DNA from: Lachnospiraceae bacterium UBA4631
Lineage (GTDB): Bacteria; Bacillota; Clostridia; Lachnospirales; Lachnospiraceae
NCBI GenBank assembly: GCA_002406015.1
Contig: DHMX01000033.1
Coordinates: 1-36,900, forward strand
DNA: 36,900 nt
Direction: 5' to 3'
Below are positions 7,670-16,766 of the stretch, piece by piece; position 1 is the first letter of the stretch, and every line of letters begins with the position of its first letter. Both the position numbers and the translations under genes were made by a program. The notes below the pieces were generated by a model, which saw only the letters and a list, made by a program, of their open reading frames with translations, was not told where the DNA came from and made no database searches.

Positions 7670-10304
7670 GACGACACTGTTAAAAGAAATTATAGCAAAT
7701 AGTATTGTCGAAAAAGCTAAAATTCTTAGTCAATACGATATACCAGATGCTGCTTTCACAGGTGTAGAGTTTGTGAGAGGTAAATTGAATGGAGCATATG
7801 CACAGTATTATCCGAAGTGGTTTAAGTTCAAAGATGAACGTATTGCAGACTATGGCGTGCTTGTTACATCTAGCAATAATACGGCTGTGGAGAATATAAC
7901 AAAGGAACTTCCTCTTGAAAGTGGAATTCTTGATAATTTAAAAATTGTTTCTGATGGAAGTACACCAGATAGTCCGGAGATGGTTCAGCAATTAGGGGAA
8001 ATTCGTAAGCTGTTTTCTACATCTGAAACAGAGAACTTCCTAAATAGTTATCAAAAGGATACTAATCGCCAAGGAGAATATCCGGAAATATATTTTACCG
8101 GATACGCAAAAAAATTTCTTGGAAACGGAGAAAAGGATGCAAATGCATGGGGAATGGTTGCCGCCCCACTTGGAAAAAAATCAAACATAAGTAGGTTTTA
8201 CTATGATGTTCTGAATCCAATCTGGCAGGATTTTTTGATGAAAAATACTGACATTAAAAACAGAATTCCTGAATATAGAAAAACAAGAGATGCATTTACA
8301 AAACAACTGAAATTAGTTAGTTCACTTCAGAAGAAGTTAAAAAGTTATGGAGATGTTTCTGTTAAATCACATCGGTTGTATGTTATTTTTGAGCAAACAA
8401 AGGCAAAAAATACTCTATTGATTACTAGTTGTGAGGAGGAAGTTAAGTTTTTCGAAAAACAGTCAGTTTTTATAAATACTAAAATAGAAAAAGAAGTAGC
8501 TAATTACAGAAATTTTACAACATTATATTCAAAAGCTGATAGCAAAGTTAAAGAGTTTGAGGAAAAGATGAGGAATTTGTCCGATCAGGAAATCAATTAT
8601 AAGAAGCAGGCTTTAGATACAGAAAAATCTGTTTGTTTTTTAACCAAACTTTTTAGGCGGAGCAAATATCAGTCAGCACTTGATTTGGCTGTATCATTTA
8701 GAATGAAAGCACAAGAATGCAAGGTTGCATATAATCAAGTTTCGCAGGAAATTGTCATAGAAAAAAAGGAAGTTGAAAGACTCAATGTTGATATAGATAA
8801 CGTATCGTGCCGATTGCAAGAATTAGAAAAAAAACAGAAAGAGTTAGAGAAAATGAAGTCTGCTATACAGCATAGAATCCTTCAGTTGAAGGAAGAGATT
8901 GATAAAGCACAAAGTGTAGCTGCGGCGGCTAGGTTAGAATGTGAAATTAGCTTAAAAGAATATCTTGGTGCTGGCGATACGAAGACAGGCAGGATTCTAG
9001 ATGATACGTTTATTGAGGCTGTTCTTTCTGAGGATGATGAAGTAGCTACTAAAGCACAGATTACTAATCCATGGTCTACGGAGGAATTTAATCGGGAACG
9101 TGAAAAATTATTTTATCTAGCTCTTCAAATGACAAAGGAGTTTGTTTTGAGTTCTAAGGCATGTAGAGCAAATCTGTGTATTTTAGGTCAGTATTGGGGG
9201 CTTAGAATGGAAACTGGTACAGATAGAATCAAATTTCATAAGCAGGATAGTGAAGCTATGATTGGTTCATTATTTCAGACCTTATTCTTGCTTACTCCAG
9301 TTATATCTTCTACGTTTGCTTCTGTTGGAAGATTATTTAGAGATATGAAAAAACCAGGGAGCATAGGTATGCTTGTAATCGATGAAGCTGGACAGGCTCA
9401 GCCGCAGATGGCCGTTGGTGCATTATACAGAGCTAGAAAAGCAATAATTGTAGGTGATCCAAAGCAAGTCGAACCGGTGGTGACAGATGATCTTAGACTC
9501 TTGAAAGAGGCATATTCCGAACCTGTATTGGCAAATTATAAAAACAAGTCATTATCGGTACAAAGATGTGCTGATATAATAAATCCATTTGGTACTTTCT
9601 ATGAAAATGGAACGGATTATCCTGATTGGGTTGGGAGTCCGTTACTTGTACACAGAAGGTGTATTTCTCCTATGTATGAGATATCGAATCGTATTTCATA
9701 TAATGGAAATATGAGGCAACAAACCTTACAGCCATCAGCTTCCAAGGTTGCGTCTTTTATTTTGCCAAACTCGCAGTGGATAAATGTGATTGGAGCTGAA
9801 AATGGTCATGGTAATCATTATGTATCTGAACAAGGTGATGCTGTCTGCAAAATGGTAAATGTTGCTTTCCAGAAAGCAATTGAGTTATCAAGAATGCAGG
9901 TTGATGCCAAGCCTGATCTCTACATTATTACTCCGTTTACTAGTGTAGTGCAAGGATTACGAAAGGCAATTGGTACATATGCAAATAGAAATAAAAATTC
10001 TGCTTTAGCAGTTAGTACCTCTCTTGGTGAATGGCTATATGATAATATTGGTACGGTTCATAAATTTCAGGGAAAAGAAGCAAATGAGGTTATTTTTGTC
10101 CTTGGATGTGATGAGACGCAGAAAGATAGGTATGCTGTAAAAGGTTTTGTAAACAGCAATATTGTTAATGTGGCAGTTACAAGGGCAAAGTACAGGGTTT
10201 ACATAGTGGGCAATTCAAAGGTATGGGAGAAAAATGAATATATTAACGAAGCCAAGGCTATTATAGATATATTAACAATAGAGAATACAACAGAGCTTGC
10301 ATAA
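7647..10304 (+). CDS. Upf1-like SF1 helicase, C-terminal part (frameshifted)
   Basis: This frame carries the helicase core: Walker A PPGTGKTTLLKEI at its start, motif II VIDEAGQAQ (D about residue 954 of the corrected protein), motif III VGDPKQVEPVV, motif V-like GTVHKFQGKEANEVIF, and motif VI VNVAVTRAKYRVYIVG. This is the set of UPF1/DNA2-like SF1B helicases. Between motifs I and II lie some 570 residues, including a long coiled-coil section, far more than a minimal helicase needs. No nuclease domain is seen at the C-terminus. The ATG at 7647 is only the first codon available in this frame and has no good ribosome binding site, so the real gene very probably begins at 6521. The role is unknown; single large SF1 helicases of this kind are common in defence islands. 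Confidence 0.8.
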   Translation: MVPPGTGKTTLLKEIIANSIVEKAKILSQYDIPDAAFTGVEFVRGKLNGAYAQYYPKWFKFKDERIADYGVLVTSSNNTAVENITKELPLESGILDNLKIVSDGSTPDSPEMVQQLGEIRKLFSTSETENFLNSYQKDTNRQGEYPEIYFTGYAKKFLGNGEKDANAWGMVAAPLGKKSNISRFYYDVLNPIWQDFLMKNTDIKNRIPEYRKTRDAFTKQLKLVSSLQKKLKSYGDVSVKSHRLYVIFEQTKAKNTLLITSCEEEVKFFEKQSVFINTKIEKEVANYRNFTTLYSKADSKVKEFEEKMRNLSDQEINYKKQALDTEKSVCFLTKLFRRSKYQSALDLAVSFRMKAQECKVAYNQVSQEIVIEKKEVERLNVDIDNVSCRLQELEKKQKELEKMKSAIQHRILQLKEEIDKAQSVAAAARLECEISLKEYLGAGDTKTGRILDDTFIEAVLSEDDEVATKAQITNPWSTEEFNREREKLFYLALQMTKEFVLSSKACRANLCILGQYWGLRMETGTDRIKFHKQDSEAMIGSLFQTLFLLTPVISSTFASVGRLFRDMKKPGSIGMLVIDEAGQAQPQMAVGALYRARKAIIVGDPKQVEPVVTDDLRLLKEAYSEPVLANYKNKSLSVQRCADIINPFGTFYENGTDYPDWVGSPLLVHRRCISPMYEISNRISYNGNMRQQTLQPSASKVASFILPNSQWINVIGAENGHGNHYVSEQGDAVCKMVNVAFQKAIELSRMQVDAKPDLYIITPFTSVVQGLRKAIGTYANRNKNSALAVSTSLGEWLYDNIGTVHKFQGKEANEVIFVLGCDETQKDRYAVKGFVNSNIVNVAVTRAKYRVYIVGNSKVWEKNEYINEAKAIIDILTIENTTELA

Positions 10305-10415
10305 CCAACAAATTCCCCCAAAGCTTAATTTATGAGCATTTTGAACCATCCCAATTTACATTGAAGAGGATATTATAGTATTTACCAACTCCCCCTGTTT
10401 TTTCCACAACGTATA

Positions 10416-10424
10416 TGTTATAAT
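10416..10424 (+). promoter_or_regulatory. extended -10 promoter for the BAAT-type hydrolase
   Basis: TGTTATAAT at 10416-10424 is a perfect extended -10 element (TGnTATAAT) 60 bases before the start codon. No good -35 hexamer is present at the usual distance, which is typical for extended -10 promoters. Confidence 0.6.
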
Positions 10425-10430
10425 CACAAC

Positions 10431-10448
10431 GGTTAGCAAGAACTAACC
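10431..10448 (+). promoter_or_regulatory. operator-like inverted repeat
   Basis: GGTTAG and CTAACC form a perfect six-base inverted repeat with a six-base spacer (CAAGAA), placed at about the transcription start of the promoter just upstream. The position suits a repressor site; it could also fold as a small 5' hairpin in the mRNA. Confidence 0.4.
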
Positions 10449-10483
10449 ACAACCACTTTAAAACAAAAGGAGGCTTTTGTATT

Positions 10484-11422
10484 ATGAAACATATACACTT
10501 TGACTTGGAAACGGATGGATTTTATGGAGCCTATTGGGAAAATAAGAACACATCAGACATGGCAGTTATTGCTATGCTTGGAGATGACCCAGAAGACCAT
10601 ATGTGCAAGTCTTGCGTAAAATGGATTCAGAGTTATGGACTTAATGTTTTATCAATGTCACCGGGGAAAAAGGATTATGGACATCATAATTATCCATTGG
10701 AAAGAATTGAAACAGCAATTAAGTGGCTTAAGGAGCATGGAAATAAAAAAATAGGAATCATCGGAGCATCGACAACCGGAATGCTTGCATTGGTAGCAGC
10801 AGCTCATTTTCCGGATATTACCTTAACTATAGCATTAACACCAAGTGATTTTGTATGGCAGGGCTTTATGCAGGGAAAGAAGGATGGCTGTAAAGAATGG
10901 CCGATAGAAGGTGAATCAACCATATCATACCATGGGGAACCGCTTCCGTTCATGCCATTTGTATATCAGCATCCGGAATATTGGCAGGTTATAGCCAGAG
11001 AATCAAAGGAAAATGGAGACATAACATATTCAAAATCTGTTTTTGATGATTCGGAAGCAGCGGGCTTGCTGAAGGAAGAACATATGATTCCGGTTGAAAA
11101 TATTCATGGTCGTCTGGTGCTGGTAGGAGCGGAAGATGATGTGCTGTGGGATACCGCAAAATATATTCGGCGGATGGATGAACGGCTTAAGAGCAGACCA
11201 CACACATGCGACTATGCAATTTATCTTTATGAGCATGGAACACATTATGTTTTCCCGGAAAGTGTAATTAAAAAAATGTTGCCAATAGGAGCAGATATGC
11301 TGGTAAAAATGTGCTTTACGGCGGCAAAAAAATATCCTGCCGAATGTAAAGCTATGCGGTTAGACCTTGATGAAAAGATAAAAGCAGAAATTATGAATTG
11401 GAAACAAGCACCTATTAATTAG
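10484..11422 (+). CDS. acyl-CoA thioester hydrolase/BAAT C-terminal-like alpha/beta hydrolase
   Basis: This 312-residue protein has the alpha/beta hydrolase layout. The nucleophile elbow GASTTG has Ser96, and the following SDFVWQGF-type segment is typical of the BAAT (bile acid-CoA:amino acid N-acyltransferase) C-terminal family. A likely acid residue sits in VGAEDDVLW (about D218), and a likely catalytic His in HGTHYVF (H254). Family members hydrolyse or transfer acyl thioesters, but the real substrate here is unknown. There is no signal peptide, so it should be cytoplasmic. AAAAGGAGG precedes the ATG. The gene is less AT-rich than the helicase upstream and marks a return to core-like sequence. 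Confidence 0.8.
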   Translation: MKHIHFDLETDGFYGAYWENKNTSDMAVIAMLGDDPEDHMCKSCVKWIQSYGLNVLSMSPGKKDYGHHNYPLERIETAIKWLKEHGNKKIGIIGASTTGMLALVAAAHFPDITLTIALTPSDFVWQGFMQGKKDGCKEWPIEGESTISYHGEPLPFMPFVYQHPEYWQVIARESKENGDITYSKSVFDDSEAAGLLKEEHMIPVENIHGRLVLVGAEDDVLWDTAKYIRRMDERLKSRPHTCDYAIYLYEHGTHYVFPESVIKKMLPIGADMLVKMCFTAAKKYPAECKAMRLDLDEKIKAEIMNWKQAPIN

Positions 11423-11475
11423 GTAATGATATAGCAAGTAGAAGAAAGCCGGTTAAAATCAAGAGGGAGTTAAGT

Positions 11476-12060
11476 ATGAAAATCAGTCGGGATTTTTACA
11501 ATCGGGATGCATTGGAAGTAGCACCGGAAATACTGGGAAAAACCTTGGTTCATGTCACAACAGAGGGAATTACCAAAGGAAGAATTGTAGAAGTGGAAGC
11601 CTATATGGGAGCGAAGGATAAGGCAGCTCATTCCTATAGAAATTCACATTCGGAACGTACAAGGATTCAATACGGAGAAGGCGGGTATGCATACATTTTT
11701 TTGATATACGGTATGCATACCTGTATGAATATTGTTACAAATCATGCAGATATACCGGAGGTTCTGCTTCTCAGGGCGTTAGAACCGCTGGAGGGTATTG
11801 AACTCATGAAAAAGAGAAGAAAAACGGACAATATCAAGTTATTATGCAATGGTCCCGGAAAGTTAAGTCAGGCAATGGGGATAACCAGAAATAATTATGG
11901 TGACGATTTGTGCGGAGAAATGTTATATTTAGAGGAAGGAATCACGATACCCAAGGAACAGATTTTAAGAACAAAGCGGATTAATATAGATTATGCCGAA
12001 GAAGCCAAGGATTACTTGTGGAGGTTTATCGTAAAAGATAATCCGTATATATCAAAATGA
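11476..12060 (+). CDS. 3-methyladenine DNA glycosylase (AAG/MPG family)
   Basis: This 194-residue protein matches the AAG/MPG family in length and motifs. VEVEAYMG carries the catalytic Glu41 that activates water, and Tyr43 that stacks on the flipped base. It is followed by DKAAHSYRNS, the YIFLIYGMHTCMNIV core, LLRALEPLEG and NGPGKLSQAMGI. The enzyme excises alkylated purines such as 3-methyladenine and hypoxanthine from DNA, starting base excision repair. All recognisable active-site positions are kept, so it should be active. GAGGGAG precedes the start. It follows the hydrolase by 53 bases and may share its transcript. Confidence 0.95.
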   Translation: MKISRDFYNRDALEVAPEILGKTLVHVTTEGITKGRIVEVEAYMGAKDKAAHSYRNSHSERTRIQYGEGGYAYIFLIYGMHTCMNIVTNHADIPEVLLLRALEPLEGIELMKKRRKTDNIKLLCNGPGKLSQAMGITRNNYGDDLCGEMLYLEEGITIPKEQILRTKRINIDYAEEAKDYLWRFIVKDNPYISK

Positions 12061-12120
12061 CAGAGCTGCGAAATTCAGCTATTAGTTAGTTGACGGAATC
12101 AATATAATAGAGGGATAAAA

Positions 12121-12600
12121 ATGGAACAGGGATTTAATTACAAAAGAGCAACCATAGCAGACATAGCGGAATTGGTTCGGACAAGAATCGTAGTTTTATG
12201 TGCGGCAAATAAATTATCGGCGGATGTACCTATGGCAGAGGTTGAACAGGAGTCCTATGCATATTATGAAAAGGCATTGGCGTCCGGTGAGCATATTGCG
12301 TATCTGGTGTATGATAAGGACAGATTTATCGGAGCTGGCGGCGTGAGCTTTTATCAGGTCATGCCAACATATCACAATCCGAGCGGCAGGAAGGCTTACA
12401 TCATGAATATGTATACAGACCCGGAATACCGCAGACAGGGAATTGCATATCGTACATTGGATTTGCTGGTAAAAGAGGCAAGGAAACAGGGAATCTCCCA
12501 AATTGCTCTGGAGGCAACCGATATGGGGCGACCATTATACGAAAAATACGGATTTGTAAGTATGAAGGATGAAATGGAATTGATTATACATGGTATATGA
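12121..12600 (+). CDS. GNAT family N-acetyltransferase
   Basis: This 159-residue protein is a single GNAT domain. The N-terminal strand and helix (YKRATIADIAELVRTR) are typical. The acetyl-CoA binding motif A is YTDPEYRRQGIAYRTLDLL near residues 99-117, with the Q/RxxGxA loop, followed by ALEATDMGRPLYEKYGF, the usual end of the fold. The acceptor substrate cannot be told from sequence. AGAGGG sits before the ATG. The stop codon overlaps the start of a second, different GNAT gene by 11 bases, so the two are probably co-translated. Confidence 0.9.
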   Translation: MEQGFNYKRATIADIAELVRTRIVVLCAANKLSADVPMAEVEQESYAYYEKALASGEHIAYLVYDKDRFIGAGGVSFYQVMPTYHNPSGRKAYIMNMYTDPEYRRQGIAYRTLDLLVKEARKQGISQIALEATDMGRPLYEKYGFVSMKDEMELIIHGI

Positions 12601-13357
12601 AAGTAACGGAACGGAAGAAATAAAAAAACTGTTTGAAGGCTGGCAGGAGACAATGATTTGGTCCTGTGTGCAGGGCGTGATGGGGCATCTGTATGCAGAA
12701 AACAACGAAAAACCAAGCTCTGCAATGGCAATGCTTGGAGATTTTTGTTTCTTTGCCGGAGAACCAAATGAAGAATTGATTTCCTATAAGCCACAGTGGA
12801 GTACGCAATCATTTATGATAATGACAGCCAAGACGCAGGATTGGTTTCCGGTAATAGAGTCTGTGTATGGCAAGCGGGCAAAAAGAGTCAGCCGCTATGC
12901 CATGCGGAAAGAACCGGATGTATTTGACAGAGTGGTTCTTAGAAAGCTGGTGGAAAATTTAGATAAAGAATTTCGGCTTCAAATGATAGACGAGTGGATA
13001 TTTAATGATTGCCGGAAATATGACTGGAGCAGGGACTTTATATCCCTGTTTAATAATTATGATGAATATAAGAAGCTGGGGCTTGGAGTAGTGGCACTGA
13101 AAGGAGACATTCCTGTAGCAGGTGCGTCCTCCTATAGCGTATATAAAGGCGGCATAGAGATAGAAATAGATACCAGTCCGGAATATCGCAGACGAGGCTT
13201 GGCAACTGCCTGCGGAGCAAGACTGATTATAGAATGTCTTGACAGAGGCTTATATCCGAGCTGGGATGCACAGAATGTGTGGTCGGTTGCACTGGCTGAG
13301 AAACTGGGCTATCATTTTGACTATGAATATACAGCATATGAGATAAGTGATTATTGA
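12590..13357 (+). CDS. GNAT acetyltransferase (GNAT_acetyltran-like, two-part)
   Basis: This 255-residue protein has a helical N-terminal half (about 1-160) of the kind seen in the GNAT_acetyltran family and a C-terminal GNAT core. The core reads IEIDTSPEYRRRGLATACGA, carrying the acetyl-CoA loop RRRGLA, then PSWDAQNVWSVALAEKLGY. The function is probably acetylation of a small molecule or protein, substrate unknown. It starts inside the last codons of the preceding acetyltransferase gene, in a different frame. The two proteins share only the fold, so this is not a recent tandem duplication. Confidence 0.88.
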   Translation: MVYESNGTEEIKKLFEGWQETMIWSCVQGVMGHLYAENNEKPSSAMAMLGDFCFFAGEPNEELISYKPQWSTQSFMIMTAKTQDWFPVIESVYGKRAKRVSRYAMRKEPDVFDRVVLRKLVENLDKEFRLQMIDEWIFNDCRKYDWSRDFISLFNNYDEYKKLGLGVVALKGDIPVAGASSYSVYKGGIEIEIDTSPEYRRRGLATACGARLIIECLDRGLYPSWDAQNVWSVALAEKLGYHFDYEYTAYEISDY

Positions 13358-13405
13358 TAGTGCTGCATATGGTTAAATTTAATATATACGGGAAGGGATA
13401 GTTTA

Positions 13406-13579
13406 ATGGAAACATGGTTTTATGAGGTAATATCATTAGATGGAGATTATGCAAATTTGAAGCGGACAGATATTGAGACCGATGATGTGAAGCTGGTGGC
13501 GAGGGCATTGCTTCCGGTAGATATTAGGGAAGGAAGCCGGTTAAAGTATGAATGGATGCAGTATGAAATAATTAGTTAA
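13406..13579 (+). CDS. small 57-residue protein (possibly DUF3006-like)
   Basis: A clean frame encodes 57 residues, METWFYEVISLDGDYANLKR onward, with GGAAGGG a few bases before the ATG. The pattern of a short strand, an acidic DGDYA turn and a later VDIREGSRLKYE segment resembles small beta-barrel DUF3006-type proteins, but the match is loose. It lies 48 bases after the acetyltransferase stop and could be the last gene of that transcript. Its end marks the border to the next AT-rich island. Confidence 0.6.
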   Translation: METWFYEVISLDGDYANLKRTDIETDDVKLVARALLPVDIREGSRLKYEWMQYEIIS

Positions 13580-13600
13580 GACTGAGCTTGAAAATAGAAG

Positions 13601-13628
13601 TTGAAGTTTTCTCATTGTATGCTAAACT
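13601..13628 (+). promoter_or_regulatory. candidate promoter for the two-helicase unit
   Basis: TTGAAG (13601-13606) and TAAACT (13623-13628) are 16 bases apart, each matching four or five of six consensus bases, and lie just upstream of the helicase start. The match is moderate and the surrounding DNA is AT-rich, so chance is possible. Confidence 0.35.
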
Positions 13629-13666
13629 ATATCTATCACAACTAAGCGATGAATAAGAGGGATTAT

Positions 13667-16600
13667 ATGAATAGCGTACGCAGAGACATATTTAGGGCAA
13701 TTCATGAGGGTAAATGGATAAGCATTGAATATAGAAACAAAGAAGAAAATATTACAAAATATTGGATTGGGATACATAATATTAATGTTGCCAAGGGAAC
13801 ATTGTCTGTGGAAGGGCTTCATTTGGCGAAATATACGACTACTCGATTAGATTGTATTTATGTTGATTCTATTTGTTCATCTAAAATTATTGAGGGGTCA
13901 TATTGCCCCGTAAATCAGACATTAATTAAAGATATTTATTTAAATCCAAATAAATATAGAAAATGGTTTAGAAATATACCGAATCTTAAAATATTAAATT
14001 ATCTAGAAATGTGTAATCGAATGGACACAATTCCCTATTATTCAGATTTTAAACTGATTCATTTTATTGACAGAGATAGTATTAAAAATGGCGAGTATGT
14101 ATTGAATCAGGAGCAGTTTCAAGAGATAGTAAAGTACTTTCAATATTCATATGATAATAAAAATAAAAAAGATGGTTCCTTACACATTCAACAATTGGCA
14201 ATGAATGAATTGAGTATCCATACTTCAAAAGGACTTTATGTTTTGGCTTATCGAAAGTTAGAATTAGATGTTAAGCAGAGAACTATGCGTCCGGCAGATG
14301 AAATTACAATTTGTACACAATATACAATAGATGGTAATAAGCAAGAAATTCAAAAATTTCTTGATGCCGAGGAGTATGAGCTGTTAACGGAATTTGAAAA
14401 AAATCAGGAAAAAATAAAGGATTGCATTACAAAAAATAATCCCCAGATTCTAGGTGTTGATGATATGCCATATGTAATTGGTCTGGGAATGGATATTATA
14501 TTAGATTTACACAAAGAATATCAGTCAGTTATAGATATTTATAATAGTGAACAAGCAACTGTACCATTAAAGGCTTTTTTTGGTGACTTGGTAAAACGTC
14601 CAGAGAGAAGAAAAACTTATCCAATTACTTTAGTTGATAATAATATTAATTTAGATCAATTATTAGCTATTAATAATGCAATGAAGTATCCAGTTGCTTA
14701 CATACAAGGACCGCCTGGAACCGGAAAAACAAGTACAATTATTAATACAATTATGACAGCCTTTTTTAATGATCGTAATGTATTATTTGTTTCATATAAT
14801 AACCATCCGCTTGATGGTGTATATGAAAAATTATCTCAAATGGAATATAAAGGAAAAAAGATACCGTTTCCTATTTTGAATTTGGGAAATAGAAAAAAGA
14901 TGATAAAAGCATTAAATGGTATACTTGAGTTGTACAATCAAGTAAAGAAAATACAGGTTTTTACCGGAACATTAGATAGAAATAAAGATGATAGAATTAA
15001 CCAAGCCAAGCAATTGTCTGATATGTTAAAACAATATGAAACACTTTTGGATTTAAAAGAACGAAAAGAAACTATTAAATGTTTACTGGAAGATGAAGAA
15101 AAGCGTGGATTGTCTGCTCAAATGCTTCCGTTTCAGGTTGATTTATATGAACGTCAAATGAAGCAGATAAATGATGAAATTAATAACAAAGGGGATATTA
15201 CAAATGAAAAAGCAATAGCCTTAATAGATAATGATATGGAACAGCTAAAAAAATACTTATATTTTACATCTGCACGTTATATAAAAAAATTGGATGAGGG
15301 TAAGAATAAGGATTTGCTGGAAATTGTAATGGAAAAAAATGAGGAGAAAAAACTAGAGGCATTTCGTAAGTATTTAAGTAAAACATCAAATGTAAAAAAA
15401 TTACAAAAGATATTTCCGATTATTGTAACTACTTGTATATCTGCACATAAATTGGGACAAGCAGAACCGATGTTTAATATGACAATTATGGATGAAGCAA
15501 GTCAATGTAATACTGCTATCGCATTAGTACCAATTGTTCGAGGAGAACAATTAATGTTAGTAGGAGATCCGCAACAGTTAAATCCGGTTATTTTATTAGA
15601 TGATTTAACAAATCAAAAATTACGAAGAAAGTATTTTATTCAAGACGAATATGATTATCGAAAAAATTCAATTTATAAGACGTATTTAGCCTGTGATGCT
15701 GTAAGCGATGAAATTCTTTTGCATTATCATTATCGTTGTAATAAAAAAATTGTTGAATTTAACAATAAAAAATATTATAACAACATGTTACAGATAAAGA
15801 CTGAAAGTCAGGAAGAGCATCCACTGATTTTTGTAAACGTGAAAGCCTCATCAATAAATCAAAAAAATACTTCTACAGCGGAAGTGAATACGATTATTGA
15901 ATATATTCACATGAATAAAGACAAAAAAATAGGAATAATTACACCTTTTGTGAATCAAAAAAATATGATTCAGGAAAGATTGAAACAGGAAAAAATAAAG
16001 GATGTTGCTTGTGGAACGGTACATGAATTTCAAGGAGATGAAAAAGATATAATTTTGTTTTCTACCGCTATTACTCCAAAGACATATGCAGGAACATATA
16101 ACTGGTTAAAAAGTAATAAAGAGTTAATAAATGTTGCCACGTCAAGGGCGAAGGAAAAATTAATTTTATTGACAAACAGTGAGAGTATAGAACAGTTGCA
16201 TAAAACAAATGACAGGGATGATGATTTATATGAATTAATACAATATATAAAAACAAATGGAAAATCCACAGTGTCTCAAAAAGCAGCAAATTCAAGGGCA
16301 TTGGGAGTGAAACCATTCAGTACGGCAACAGAAGAAGCATTTTTAGAAAATCTTAATCATGCATTAGAAAATATTTGGCTATCACAAAGTCGTTATACTG
16401 TAAAGAAGGAAGTAGGAATTTCACATGTGTTTCAGAATAATGAAAGCTATAATGATTTATTTTATAGCGGAAGGTTTGATTTTGTGGTGTATGAAAAAAT
16501 AGGTAGGCAGGAAATTCCGGTACTTGCAATAGAATTAGATGGTAAAGAACATTTTGATGATTTAGATGTGCAACAGCGAGATAAAAATAAAAATGAAATA

Positions 16601-16705
16601 TGTAAAGAACATAACTTGCAATTGATTCGTGTAGAAAATTCATATGCAAGACGTTACAATCACATAAAAGAAATATTAATAAACTATTTCTCTATAATTC
16701 ATTAA
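13667..16705 (+). CDS. Upf1-like SF1 helicase with C-terminal DUF2726 nuclease-like domain
   Basis: The protein is 1012 residues from the ATG at 13667, chosen because AAGAGGG (13655-13661) is well placed; an ATG at 13649 lacks a site. The N-terminus (about 1-80, AIHEGKWISIEYRNKEENIT onward) looks like a WYL-type ligand-binding fold. The helicase core has Walker A GPPGTGKT at 348-355, motif II MDEASQ (D609), motif III GDPQQL near 633, GTVHEFQGDEKD and motif VI NVATSRAK near 822. The C-terminus, about 886-1012, is DUF2726, a PD-(D/E)XK-like domain, with RFDFVV (D938), ELDG (E956, D958) and QRDKNKNEI (R971, K973). It precedes a second helicase by 61 bases. The combination suggests a DNA or RNA unwinding nuclease controlled by a small ligand or nucleic acid, probably in defence. 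Confidence 0.87.
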   Translation: MNSVRRDIFRAIHEGKWISIEYRNKEENITKYWIGIHNINVAKGTLSVEGLHLAKYTTTRLDCIYVDSICSSKIIEGSYCPVNQTLIKDIYLNPNKYRKWFRNIPNLKILNYLEMCNRMDTIPYYSDFKLIHFIDRDSIKNGEYVLNQEQFQEIVKYFQYSYDNKNKKDGSLHIQQLAMNELSIHTSKGLYVLAYRKLELDVKQRTMRPADEITICTQYTIDGNKQEIQKFLDAEEYELLTEFEKNQEKIKDCITKNNPQILGVDDMPYVIGLGMDIILDLHKEYQSVIDIYNSEQATVPLKAFFGDLVKRPERRKTYPITLVDNNINLDQLLAINNAMKYPVAYIQGPPGTGKTSTIINTIMTAFFNDRNVLFVSYNNHPLDGVYEKLSQMEYKGKKIPFPILNLGNRKKMIKALNGILELYNQVKKIQVFTGTLDRNKDDRINQAKQLSDMLKQYETLLDLKERKETIKCLLEDEEKRGLSAQMLPFQVDLYERQMKQINDEINNKGDITNEKAIALIDNDMEQLKKYLYFTSARYIKKLDEGKNKDLLEIVMEKNEEKKLEAFRKYLSKTSNVKKLQKIFPIIVTTCISAHKLGQAEPMFNMTIMDEASQCNTAIALVPIVRGEQLMLVGDPQQLNPVILLDDLTNQKLRRKYFIQDEYDYRKNSIYKTYLACDAVSDEILLHYHYRCNKKIVEFNNKKYYNNMLQIKTESQEEHPLIFVNVKASSINQKNTSTAEVNTIIEYIHMNKDKKIGIITPFVNQKNMIQERLKQEKIKDVACGTVHEFQGDEKDIILFSTAITPKTYAGTYNWLKSNKELINVATSRAKEKLILLTNSESIEQLHKTNDRDDDLYELIQYIKTNGKSTVSQKAANSRALGVKPFSTATEEAFLENLNHALENIWLSQSRYTVKKEVGISHVFQNNESYNDLFYSGRFDFVVYEKIGRQEIPVLAIELDGKEHFDDLDVQQRDKNKNEICKEHNLQLIRVENSYARRYNHIKEILINYFSIIH

Positions 16706-16766
16706 AATAGGATAGATAGTAGAGATGGATTTTTAGAAAATTCGGTAGATAAACAGGGGATATAAT

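Noticed and set aside
6521..10304. Assignment of the frameshifted helicase to Mokosh or another named helicase system
   Set aside because: No PLD nuclease, kinase domain or intact partner gene is visible, so a named assignment would be a guess.
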